NCBI GenBank assembly: GCA_036852015.1
Contig: JAANDG010000131.1
Location: forward strand, 103,501-167,500
Reading direction: 5' to 3'
Length of the DNA stretch: 64,000 nt
DNA from: Pelodera strongyloides
Taxonomy: Eukaryota > Nematoda > Chromadorea > Rhabditida > Rhabditidae
Position numbers and translations under genes: made by a program. The notes beneath the pieces are model-generated. The model was not told the DNA's origin. It saw only the letters and a list, made by a program, of their open reading frames with translations, and did not search any database. Position 1 is the first letter of the stretch. Every line of letters starts with the position of its first letter. Of the stretch, positions 47,101 to 58,200 are shown piece by piece.

Positions 47101-50100
47101 GGAAAATAGAAAAACAGTCACAGTTGAAGCATGACTTCACTGCTAACTAGTGTAGAGTAAATGAGCTAACAAAGCACCATATTTCTAAAATTAAATAAAT
47201 GCCGGTAGACGCTTCGATATTTTCAATTCATGAGAGAATGAAACTTGACTTTCGAAGCTGAAATTTTGGTGGCGTATAGAGAGTTCGTACAAGAGTAGAT
47301 TCGCAACATTGGAGCCCAATTGGTTGAATAGTTTTTGTGCTATTAATTGAAAAATGTTCCAAGATCTGGGAAACCCGGGAAACCCCCGTAGAAGAACCAA
47401 AAAGGCCTAGCCCCTAGGCCCCTAGCCCTAATTCAAGTCAAGCGTAAATATGTAAGAAAAGGAAAGTAATGATGGAGAACTGTTTATTATTATTATTTAC
47501 GATTTTAGACTTCTGGAGCGTACGGAGGGTGGTAGCGTTACCTTGAAATTGGTACCGACTGATATACCTAGTTCGTCGACGTCTGATCAGACGCATATAC
47601 ATTTACGCGCAGTTGTGAGTTTTTATTTTTGACTTAAAGCGAAATACTGGCCGGTTTTTGAAACACATCGATAGACCAGCAGCATTCTTATGCAACGTAT
47701 GTGCAAATGAACATATATTAGAATAAAAAATCGAGCATAAATATGCAAGCTGCAAGAATTCAGTTGTCCACAATGCGTTTCAAAAACCGACCGGTATTTC
47801 GCTTTATTATTGTCCTATTTATTTTTCTGCAGAGTCACTTTTTGAAACTGTGTACTTTGTTTGTTTAGTTTTCACATTTATTTGCCATCACGACGATAGA
47901 TATAATTGTGAGATATGCATAGGCTACACTGTAGTTTTGTGAGTTTTTTTAGTTACGCTTTATTTTGATGTATTTCCATCACTTATAGTTTAATATTAAA
48001 CGCTTACTATAGTCAACTTATTGAAAGAATTAAGAATCGCGGTGAGGTGTTATGAACTAATTGTAAGTACTAAAAACTAAAACGCATTTAGTGTGATTAT
48101 GATGGCCGTTCCGATCCAATGCACCCGTGCGCAGAGGCCGCGCTATCGTTTCGCAAGGGCGATATTCTGGAGCTACTCGTTTGCAGTGATCAGAATTGGT
48201 GGCAAGCAAGGTTTGTTACCGGGTTTCACAGTTTTAAGAATTGTATTATAGAGTAGGTTTAGTTGATTTTGAGCTTTGAAGTTTCTATGTGTATCATGAG
48301 GCCATACACACCACTCCGATTCCCTCGGGGAAATAGCCCCTGGGAACAGAAATAGCATTCTAGCGTGAGACGCAGAGAAAAAGACGGGGAATTCCCCATG
48401 GGAAATTGAGTGGTGAATATGGCCTCTGTTCTATATAAACGAATTGAGTTCGCAGCTGGAGTATCAGGTTTATGGGCAAGTTCGGGTTGGTTGTCGGTCC
48501 GAAAGCATTTAATGCTTTGAGAAAGCGCGCACAATACATTATGAATTAGCATACTAAATGTAAAAAATTGCGCGGGAAAGGTTTTCGCAAGCTAATTGAT
48601 ACTGTATTATTGTGCGCTTCACGTAATGCACTGACGTCTTTCGGAAAGGTCCAATCGGGAAATTTCAAAAGGCAACCCACGCGCGCCCTATGTAAAACAG
48701 TAAAACGGTTAGCTGCGCCGACTGAATTTGTGTGTGTTTTATAGGTGCCTTGGAAGTGGTGGATTGGCTAGTGGTGATGAAGAACGACGAAGTCAAGGTA
48801 GTTTGCATATTCTTTATCATATTCTATCCGTTTATTTGTGGTGTTATTATATTTGTTTTGTCCTAAGCTGACACGCCTTGAGAGACATTGAATCAAATTA
48901 ACTTGATGTCCGTTGGATCTTTATGGGAAACGAGAAACATTGTGCTTTTCCTTTTCGCAAATTACTTTCCCTTTTCGAAGAAAAAAGCACTATCATTAAT
49001 TCAGACGGTGTTTAAAGCAGTATTGTACCTACTTTGGGAATTTTGCATACGATACGCATTTCCTATGTATCCTAAGCAAATTGCTGGCGCCCGTCCGAAG
49101 CTTCCGGCTCCTGGTTTGCATAGCATACATAGGAGATGCGTATAACATGCAAGTTTGCCAAAGTAGGTACAATACTGCTTTAAAGGATTATTTGAATTGG
49201 CATTTTCTTGTTGAACATAATTTTTTACATTTTCAGATGACCATATCAAATATTTAAAAAAATTCAGGTGGCGTGGGCGTGCTTCGCGTGGGTTTGATAC
49301 CATCAGAAGCGATACAACAAAAACGACGATTACACGGTCATGGTGGCTCTTTACGGAAACACAGTCACAGTGATGTAGGTCTTTTTGTAGCATTTTCTGG
49401 TTTAGTTGCGTTGTTGTGTACTTTACTATCTTTACTTTTTTGTGTCGTATTGATATTATAGCAGTTATTGATTGATGTAGAATGTAGATACATATTGCAC
49501 TAAGCACTGTGTCTAGTGGATAGGATATCCTTATTCAAATAGTATCTTATTCAAATATTCTTATTCAAATAGTATTATTATATTCTTATTCAAATAGTAT
49601 CGTACTTTGATCTTGAATTTGAATTTAGACTGAAGACGCGGATATCTTTTACGAGTCGGTGTGCCGGTTACGACCTCGTCCTGGTCTTGTTAGACCAATT
49701 GGTGAGTTGTTTTTCTTGCTTACTCCTTTTTGTACGTGCATAACGTTCCTATTGCCCATTTTTCTAACGTGTATAAGCTTTTTTGTAAATACATGGCCAT
49801 AAGCTTTGAGCTAGAGCACTGTGTCGAACCAACCCTGAATAAAGGAAAAACACTCTTGAAAGCCTTGAAGCGTAAATGATTTATCATTATTTATTATCGT
49901 AAGTTATTTCTGATAATGTAAGTTTCGCATGAATGAGCTCATTTTCTTGATTGTCAATTGTCAATTGTGATGTTGTTTGTTCAGTTTTGATCGGAGCGTG
50001 TCAATTGTCATGTTGTTTGTTCAGTTTTGATCGGAGCGTGTCAATTGTCATGTTGTTTGTTCAGTTTTGATCGGAGCGTGTCAATTGTCATGTTGTTTGT

Positions 50101-52821
50101 TTTCAGTTTTGATCGGAGCGCCAGGCGTGGGCCGAAATGAATTGAAACGGCGATTGATGATGGCATTTCCGGATAAGTACACGACGACCGTACCCCACAC
50201 TACACGATCTCCGAGGTGCGGTAGTTTTGTTTTACTTTATCTTTTTATCTTTATATTTATCTTTATAACACCGTGGTACTGACCTAAATGACCGCCTGTC
50301 GAAGGCTTCTTTATCTAGGTCAGCACAGTATAGAGTTGTTACGTGTTCCGTGATACTGTAATACACTTCTCAATTGCAATTTGCAACGACTTTCGCTTGG
50401 CAGCCAGATTGTGAATGTGATAATTTGCCGTCTGAATTGGAAATTAACATATCAAGGGGAGTTTGTTCCAGACCTCATGAGCAGACTGGTGTGGATTATC
50501 ACTTTGTGCCCCGACTTGAATTGGAAGACATGATACAACGTGGAGAAATGGTGGAATTTGGAGAATTTAGGTGGGTTTTGCATTTGGGTTTATAGTTTGA
50601 AGTAGGTCGTAAGGTAAGATATATTTTTTTGAGTCCAATGTTCATATTTGACGTTATCAAGGTTCCGCTATTCGTGTATGTTTGCCTAAGCCTAATGTTA
50701 TATATGCAATATGTTAGTTGTAGTTGTAGTCTTTGTAATTATAGTATTTCTGTTTGGTTTGTCCAAGTCGTTTCATTTTCAGGGGCAATTTGTACGGAAC
50801 AGCGTTGTCTTCGGTGCGGAAGGTGACTTTTTGATGTTTCAATTAGTTGGCGTAAACTTTTAGATTCTAGGCTGCTCGTGCTCAGAAAGGAGAGATAGAG
50901 AGAGGGGAAGAGAGGAGGAGAGATATTCGATGTTCCAGAATTCGAGACTTCTCACAAAATAAATCTAAAATTCCTTTTTTTTTCAGGCTGCATCACTTGG
51001 CACTCCCTTGTTAACACCGCATCCCCTAGCTCTTCGCTCACTAAGAAATGCGGAATTTCGACCCATTGTCATCTATATACAACCGCCGGACAAGGAGGAG
51101 TTCAGAGTGAGGGAGTTTTCTTTGTGACCTTACTCTGCTCTTAGTCTAATGATCAAGCAAAGCCATTGGTTAATTGGCTTGGGGTGGGAGAGGATTTGCA
51201 TATGAATTATTAATCACTATCTAACTAATTATCTGTCAACCATTTGCTTAGAGTGTTCGAGATTCGGGGGGCTAAGTGTTATGGAGTGCCATGCCATGGT
51301 GTACTTTTGTTTACCACAGTACAGTGAGCCAACTGCTTAATAGGCCTACCTATACATGTGCGAGTTCGCTTACGGAGGAATACAATACTATATGGATAGA
51401 AGCTATGAACTACTACTTAACTATACTTAGCTAAACTATATTTGACTTTCAGGAAACACGTGCCGCATATCGTCACCGTTGTTCTAGGGCGACGTCGCAT
51501 GCAAGTGGTTCTACTACGATATCCACCTTACCACGCGCGTTTACAGATTTGGAAATTGATAGGGTATGGTATTACTTTAACTAGGGATGTGACCTTTAGC
51601 TCTCTCTCTCTCTCTCTCTCGTTTCTGTGGAATTTATAGATAGTAAAAGAAACTGTAGTGTTATATGGTGAATGGTGCGATAGGGTAAGCGGTAGGTGGT
51701 ACACACTTTTACTTAGATAAGCGCGCTTTATGAGGCGAAACTCTTAAAGCGAATTAGCGGTCGGTCTCAATAAAAAATAGAAAAAGAGGAGGAGTAAACA
51801 ACCGTGCGTTGATTGCATTTAAACCGTGCGTATTTTTGCTTATTTTACTAGCAAATTCAAAATATTTTGTCAACATTTCGTCATTCGGATGCCGCGGAAT
51901 GTTTAATTATTTCAAGTCCCCAGATGGCGTTTTTTTAGCTATTTTACTACTTTACCGCCATGTGCAGATTTTTCCATACAAAATCAAAAAAAAAATCTTA
52001 GTTTGCACACATTTTTTTGTAATACGCACTTATTTGTTTGTGTTTTTATATTTATTTTCGTTGATAACTGTTTTTAAACTATTTTTGGTGAAAAAACCCC
52101 AAACCGGGTGATATTTTGCTTTAAGACGTAACTAGCATTAGACTTGAGTGGGCACTGATACCATGAACTATAACTAGCCAGCTACTTCTGCTTCTGAACG
52201 TTGGAAGTGTTTTCTTTTGTCTTTGGTACTTTGGTTACTCTATCGTCTCTTTCTGCTGATTGTCTACTTTCGTAGTTTGCCAAAAGTATAATTTGTTTTA
52301 GATAATAAACAATGGAAGACAGCTCGACCAAACATACGGTCACTTTTTCGATTCGCGATTAGTGAATGGATGCTTGGAAACTGCGTTCTCCGCATTGACC
52401 CGTTTGATATACAAGTATGAGACGAGGGCGAGCTGGGTGAGTGTTCTTTTGTAGTTTGTAGTTTTATATATTTTTATTAAGTTTTAGAAAATCAATATAT
52501 TAGGTCAGTAGGTTAGGTGTTTTAAACCAGTTGTTGAGCTGTTGATAGAAAACCTGTCGTTTTTTCGCTGATTTCGTGATAATGGGTGAAGGGTGATGAC
52601 AATGTAAAACTCGGGTAAAACGTAAAAGCTTGTATATATTTTTTTGGGTTTACTTGTAGTCTGAGTTCGTTCACGATGTGAAATTGCTCTTTGTTTTGTG
52701 ATTTTGTGCTCAGCCACTCAGTGGTGACGACGGCTGGCGAATTTTTAAAGGCTGTTTTGAATGTTTTGAATACCGGTCATTTCAGGTACCTCTTTCTTGG
52801 GCGTCGCGGGACACGTTTTGA
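44112..52821 (+). CDS. MAGUK p55-family scaffold protein (L27-PDZ-SH3-GK), 18 exons, 566 aa
   Basis: Exons: 44112-44215, 44399-44479, 44733-44847, 45312-45425, 45805-45915, 46820-46887, 47509-47614, 48092-48210, 48745-48797, 49268-49374, 49629-49701, 50107-50215, 50472-50570, 50783-50822, 50987-51106, 51453-51563, 52302-52436, 52786-52821. All phases agree. An in-frame TGA directly precedes the ATG. Domains in order: L27 (DLCDEFITEWEKSGHISAAV), PDZ (EPLGATIKRDQDGRVTIARV, then GDRVLEVNGV), SH3 (ALSFRKGDILELLV, QNWWQAR, GLIPS), and an inactive guanylate-kinase fold (LIGAPGVGRNELKRRL, VPHTTRSPRPHEQTGVDYHF, GEFRGNLYGT, ASWVPLSW tail). Such proteins organise cell-junction and polarity complexes under the plasma membrane by binding receptor tails. 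A partner paralogue (MPP2/6, PALS1 or another) is not resolved. Most introns carry MITEs. Confidence 0.93.
44900..45081. repeat. Palindromic MITE, family 1 (MAGUK intron 3)
   Basis: Complete copy, TTAA at both ends, with aaggcgaaataccggccgg and its complement as arms. Confidence 0.85.
45447..45601. repeat. Family 1 MITE lacking its right arm (MAGUK intron 4)
   Basis: Left TTAA and arm intact. The right side breaks at caactcagttgg and resumes at TTAA, so the terminal right arm has been deleted. Confidence 0.75.
46178..46200. repeat. TA dinucleotide run (MAGUK intron 5)
   Basis: About eleven uninterrupted TA units. Confidence 0.9.
46388..46569. repeat. Palindromic MITE, family 1 (MAGUK intron 5)
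   Basis: TTAA at both ends; arms agcaaaataccggccgg and ccggccggtatttcgct. One arm base is changed (agcaaaat). Confidence 0.85.
47634..47806. repeat. Palindromic MITE, family 1 (MAGUK intron 7)
   Basis: Left TTAA intact, right end TTAT. Starts 19 bp after the donor of the exon ending at 47614. Confidence 0.85.
48294..48425. repeat. Inverted-repeat element with GGCCATA...CACCACTC ends (MAGUK intron 8)
   Basis: About 130 bp; ends gaggccatacacaccactc and gagtggtgaatatggcctc. A reverse-complement copy lies at 56832-56970 in a receptor intron, and the right half recurs at 57990-58052. Confidence 0.75.
49012..49183. repeat. TTAA palindromic element (family 5, MAGUK intron 9)
   Basis: TTAAAGCAGTATTGTACCTA and its complement form the ends. 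Inner arms with catacgatacgcat and atgcgtataacatg also pair. Confidence 0.8.
49959..50120 (+). repeat. 40-bp minisatellite spanning a 3' splice site
   Basis: Units 49959-49998, 49999-50038, 50039-50078 and 50079-50120. Each contains tgttcag followed by the 14 exon bases ttttgatcggagcg. The last unit has two extra T (tttgttttcag) and is joined to the real exon at 50107. Unit 1 differs from units 2 and 3 by one base (tgatg for catg). Confidence 0.95.
51598..51622. repeat. CT microsatellite (MAGUK intron 16)
   Basis: About 24 bp of uninterrupted CT repeat, 35 bp after the donor site. Confidence 0.85.
51744..52124. repeat. Longer relative of family 1 (MAGUK intron 16)
   Basis: Begins TTAAAGCGAATTAGCGGTCG and ends ccgggtgatattttgctttaa. 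The ends are recognisably related to family 1, but the interior of about 330 bp is different. Confidence 0.5.
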
Positions 52822-54255
52822 TGACTTGACCAAATAGCCGGTATTTTTTTATGCATTTATGACAGTTTCACTTGGCGCAAAACTTTTTTTGGATTGATGT
52901 GTTAGGGACTCTTTCATTGACAATGGAGCTTTTTGCGAGTTTGTGAATCTCTGCTTTTTGATTCGATTTGACTATTTGATTTCTCTATTTTTATTTTTAT
53001 TCATTATTCATATTGCTTTATCTTGTTGTGCATGCATTGAAAAATCGAAGTGATTTCTATATGTTATTGTTATGAGTAGATTCTTTAACTTGTATTTTTT
53101 TTATGAACTTGCCTTGCATACGAATGTTCTCAATCTACACTGCCAGATCGTGGTTTTTAAGTTTTCTTGCCCTCAGCCTCAGCAACGATTAAAAAGTTGT
53201 TTTCAATTTTGGACTTTAGCACAGACTTGTTCATTCCTTTTTGACAATTTGTCCGTTTAACAGTTTGTGCATTATAACTTAAAATAATAATAATAATCCA
53301 TTCTCAATATTATATAATGAGTCCTTTTGAGTTTACCTTAACGGACCAAAAGAATTTTCGAGCCTTTTATAATTTGTAATTAGTATTCATGAATACTCTT
53401 AGTGAACTTGAACTCTATGCATTTTTTTCCTTATTCTCTTGATGTTTTGAAAGTTTCAGTTTTATTATGATTATGATCCTTGACCTTGACCTCGAATAGT
53501 GCTTTGACTAACTAATATCACTATGCTTGTTTTGTTATATTCGTAGATTTTTTACTATGTTATCTCATTTGGCCAAAAGTATTATAGTTGTTTTATTGAA
53601 TGGACGGTGCTGTTTCGCGTTATATATTTTCTCATTCTGGGAGCTTAATGATCAGTAATGCTATTAATAAATTGAAATACTAACAATAGCAACTTGTAGG
53701 CTATAATAAATTTTCATAAAAAAAAACATATCTTTTGTTTGCTTTGCGTGCTTTTTGATCTTTATGCTTTTGCTCGTAGCAGAATGGGAAAATTAATCAA
53801 AAACACTTTATTGTTGGGAAACATCTTTTGACATTGCGATTGAGAAAAGGTACTGTAACTGTTAGCGTGAATACTTAAAAGAACCCGCATTGCAAAATTA
53901 TGTATACTGTAAATGTAAACTGTAGGCTGAATGGAGTATATAGGAAACGGAGGGGACCTTCTAGGGACCATTTTTCTAGGAAACCATCGTCGAGTGGTCG
54001 CCAAATGGTCGATAACCAGTCACCAAATGGTTTCCTTGAAAACCATTTGGTGATCGAAGGCGTATGGGTTTCCTGTGGTTTCGGCAATTATTCCGTTTTC
54101 CAGTATACTGTAGAAGGCCGAGCCCTAATTAGAGATTTAGGGTGACCTGGAGAAATTGGTGAACAGGATTGCACATTGTTTTTTTTTTGCTAATGGTTTA
54201 AGCCATTTGCAATACCGCTTCAAATTAGTCCTCGAAGAACAAAAGGGGCAGCAAC
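52822..54255. other. AT-rich 3' flank of the MAGUK gene
   Basis: No exon found. At 53950-54090 there are inverted and direct copies of ggtcgccaaatgg and accatttggtg words, also found at 39366-39480 and 9890-9955, probably from a small repeat family. Confidence 0.5.
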
Positions 54256-54521
54256 GTGAAACTCCGCGCACAAAAACAGGGTGCACCAGCGGGACGCGGC
54301 GCATCGCCTCTAGGGTGCGCGGCGGGGCCGCCAAGGGTGCGCTAACACCACCTGGCGCACCCGTGGCGCAAGTGGGGCGCACCACTGGTGCACTTGCCGC
54401 GCACTTGCCGCGCCTACCCTAAATGATGCGCCGCAGGTGCGCCAAGTGAGATAGAACACCACTGGCGCACCTACCGCGCACCAGCGGCGGACCCTCCCTT
54501 ATTTTGTGCGCGGAGTTTCAC
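54256..54521. repeat. GC-rich MITE with GTGAAACTCCGCGCACAAAA ends
   Basis: The 20-bp left end is exactly inverted at the right end (ttttgtgcgcggagtttcac). The interior is a dense set of gcgcacc/ggtgcgc words in both orientations. Confidence 0.85.
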
Positions 54522-54865
54522 CAGTGGACTGTACAAAAATAACTAAAAAAAGTCAAACACCGGTTGACAGTGAACTGTAATTGATGATAAACAACGTAGT
54601 AATTCATAAACATAAGAAGATAAGTAAATTGGTAAATGCACAAAATAATAAAATGACATAGGCATATAGGGTGCCATGATTTGTGTACACGTAATGTTAT
54701 AATATAAGTAGATCGGTACTTGGAAACTAAAGACTAAAGATATTAAAAGTGTTGTCAGGAATAATATGGGGGGGGGAGGGTTACATAAATAATAATAATA
54801 ATAATAATATAAAATTAGATAATACAATACACGAAGATGAAGTCACCGAAGAGGAGCATGGATCG

Positions 54866-54917
54866 AGCCTAAGCCTAATCCTAAGCATAAGCCTAATCCT
54901 AAGCCTAAGCCTCAGCC
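54866..54917. repeat. Interstitial telomere-like (GCCTAA)n array
   Basis: About eight hexamers of the GCCTAA type with variants (cctaat, gcataa), i.e. TTAGGC on the minus strand, the nematode telomere unit. It lies between the converging 3' ends of the MAGUK and receptor genes. Confidence 0.7.
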
Positions 54918-55206
54918 CTTATTACAAAATAATAACTCTGCGGTCAATTCCTTTGAACGTTATATTATTACCGGACTCTTCTTGTAGTTTATAGTCGTAA
55001 TCGTAAACTGGTAATCTTTCCATTTGTAAAGCTTGTCAACTCCAGATATAGAAATTTTGTAAAAGTGGAAGTAGTACCAAATTACTGTAAATTAGTGGAG
55101 CATGATTACGTTCATTACATGAAAATTACTCGTGTGTTCGACGAATCGATTGAATTAGGCTACTGTATAATTAATATTTTCCGATATCGATTGATTTTGA
55201 TATTGA

Positions 55207-58200
55207 TTAGTACTCGTTGATGAAGCACATTCGCTTGACGATGCGCTTGAACGCGTTGCGGAAATCTTGCGAGAAAACTGTGTAGATAATTGGGTTGAGC
55301 GCTGAGTTCAAGTAACCTGAAAAGTGGATCAATTTATTAATTTTTTATAATTATTGATTTATTTTTATTGATTGATTTCCTTCGTATCCTCCATATGATA
55401 TCAGTAACACTACTCGGAGAGCATGCCAAAGGTTTAGCGAGGTATACTGTATACTTGATGTTCTGAGGAAAGTTGGCGTGAACGCGAAGCGGTTTCTGCG
55501 CGGAAACTTAAACGACGTTTTATTGCCGCGCTCCCTGAAAATGTGTGCCACATGTGCGCACTATTTTGCGATTTACCATTAGACTGTGTTAGGGTAAGCT
55601 TACCAAGCCAGGATGTGATACTCTCAAGTGCTGGCGGGATTGCACAATTACATAGGGGCCGGTAGAGAGATACGAGGAAGAACGGGGTCCAACAAGCGAC
55701 AAAGGTACCTGAACAAGAAAATTCAGACTCTCTCTCTGCTCTCTCTCTCTCTCTCTGCCTCTCTCTCTGTCTCTCTGTCTCTCTCAGTTCTCTCTCTCTC
55801 AGTTCAAGTCTCAGTTCTCTCTCTTTCTCTCTCTCAGTTCTCTCAGTCAGTTATCTATATCTTCTATTCTATAAGTTATCTAAGTTTATCTCTTCTCTAA
55901 GTCTATCTCTCTCTCTATCCTTATCTCTCTCTCTCTCTCTGACTATATCTCGTTATCTCTCTCTAAGTCTCTCTCAGTCTCTCTCAGTCTCTCTCAGTTC
56001 TCTCTTAGTCTCTCTCTCTCCCAGTTCTCTCTCTCTAAGTTCTCTCAGTTATCTCTCTCTCGTTTCTCTCTCAGTTCTCTCTCTAAGTTCTCTCAGTTCT
56101 CTCTCTCTCTTCTCTATAAGTTATCAAGGTCTCTTCTCTCTCTTTCTTTCTTTCTTTCTATAGATGATGGTGGCTCTATCCGCGCATCAGTTCTCTCTCT
56201 CTCTCTCGTCTCTCAAAGTTCTCTCGCTCGCGCGAAGTTCTATAGTTCTCTCTTCTCTCGTCTCTCGCTCTTTCTCTCTCGTCTTAGTCTATTCTCTCTC
56301 TCTTCTCTCTCTCTTTCTCTCTCTCTCTCAGTTATCTCTCTCAGTTAACTCTCTCTCTCAGTTCTCTCTCTCTCAGTTATCTCTCTCTCTCTCTCTCTCT
56401 GCTTACCAGTGATGATCGCTAGCGTCCTCCATGCTTTCCGTTCTCTCTTAGTCTCGGCACTCTCTTTTTGTCTCCGCTTCCGCTTGGGAATGATTCCGAT
56501 TCCGCCAGAACGCACTTTTGCTTTTGAGACGGTGGCATTGGCTGAAAAACGTCTTCTTTTGTTGAATATCTGTGATAGGGAAAGCGGTGCTCCACGAGGA
56601 CACCTCTCTTGGATAAACTATATATGGAATATTCTGGCCTAGTCTCCATGCCCTATACGCTACGCAACACTCCAGAAACACGACTAGTTTCTCAGTTTTC
56701 GGGGCTTTTTTGGTTTATAGTTGGTCGGTATGCCTCAAATATATCTTACAGTTAGCCTCTTCAAAAAGCGCATTATTACGTAAAAGTTATAGGATTAGTC
56801 CTCGTTGCTGAACTTTTTGACAAGTTTGAGCTCTGAGGCCATATTCACCACTCAATTCCCCATGGGGAATTCCCCTTCTTTTTCTCTGCGTCTCTCACAT
56901 TAGAATGCTATTTTCTGTTCCCAGGGACTATTTCACCGAGGGAATCGGAGTGGTGAATATGGCCTCTGGTCTTATTGTTTGAAAAGTGATCGAAGAATCT
57001 TTTTGAAACCCTATTGTCCCTATTCCACAAATCGAGCGCATGAATATGTGTGGAAAGGTTTATCACCTATCACCCGATCTAGAAAGCGCTAGAGTATGTT
57101 GCAATACGTCCCGATTCTGGTAAAACCCCATACAACACAAGCAGTCGTACACAAATTGTGCGAAAAGACATGAGACAAGAAAGTGATTCAAAGCACAAAA
57201 GAGTGCAGGTTATTGTTATTAGTCGTAGATCAGCGGTACAGTGAAATGGTAGATCTCATGACATGGTTTTCTTAAAATGGTAGTTATAAAGATGTGAAAA
57301 TGGTAGGTGTGATAGCCATAGACCCCAATGGTGTCCAACAGTGGGTTGCAGAAAGTGGGTGGATTTTAGAAAGATTCGAAACATGAAGACATAAATACTT
57401 TTGTATGAAAAGGGTTCTCGAAGTCTCTAAAGCGAACTGGTAGCCGGTTTTTGAAACACATCGTGGTCAACTGAATTCTTACATGTTATTTTACTTTGCT
57501 CGAATTTAGCTCGATTTTTTATTCTAATTAATCCTCATTTGCATAACAGCAAAAAGGATGCCGGTCAACTCGATGTGTTTGCAAAACCGGCCGGTATTTT
57601 GCCGGCCGGTAAGTAAAAAAATGTTTGAAATTGCCTTGCAAATGTTTTTTTTCTTACATTGTGTTCGTGTATTAAGTGTACTGAATAGCCTCAATGTACA
57701 ATTAATTTAATGTGTGTTGGTGCTCGAAAAAAGCATGCTTGCCGCAGGACATCCCAAATACACAAATAAGGAGACAGGGCGCATTCAGCAGGCAAACTGT
57801 GCGCCGAACGTGGGCGGCGCGACCGCCAAACGATACCTGTGGGATGAAGGGTGCTGCTGTACACCGCAGACACACAAGTGGAAATTTCGTCTAAATGTAG
57901 GTAAGGTGAGGTGAGCACTGCAAACTTGGCGAGGACATATTTTTTATGCAACGAACAACTCTTTTAATTGCTTAATAAGTGTAAGGAGAGAAGACACGCA
58001 GAGAAAAAGACGGGGAATTCCCCATGGGGAATTGAGTGGTGAATATGACCTCAGATAGAAGAGTTACCGTTTCAGTACGTTGGCAATAAAAAGGCGCGTG
58101 AAGTTACGATACCGACTAATTCTTGGAGTCTAGGAGTTAGTTAATTTTGATAAAAAAAACTAAGTCTCTCAAGTTTATTTTGAATCTATAGTAGCAAAGT

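Noticed and set aside
55628..56412. Ser/Leu-rich open frames on the plus strand over the receptor intron
   Set aside because: They are the antisense of a GA-rich intron; the real exons are on the minus strand.
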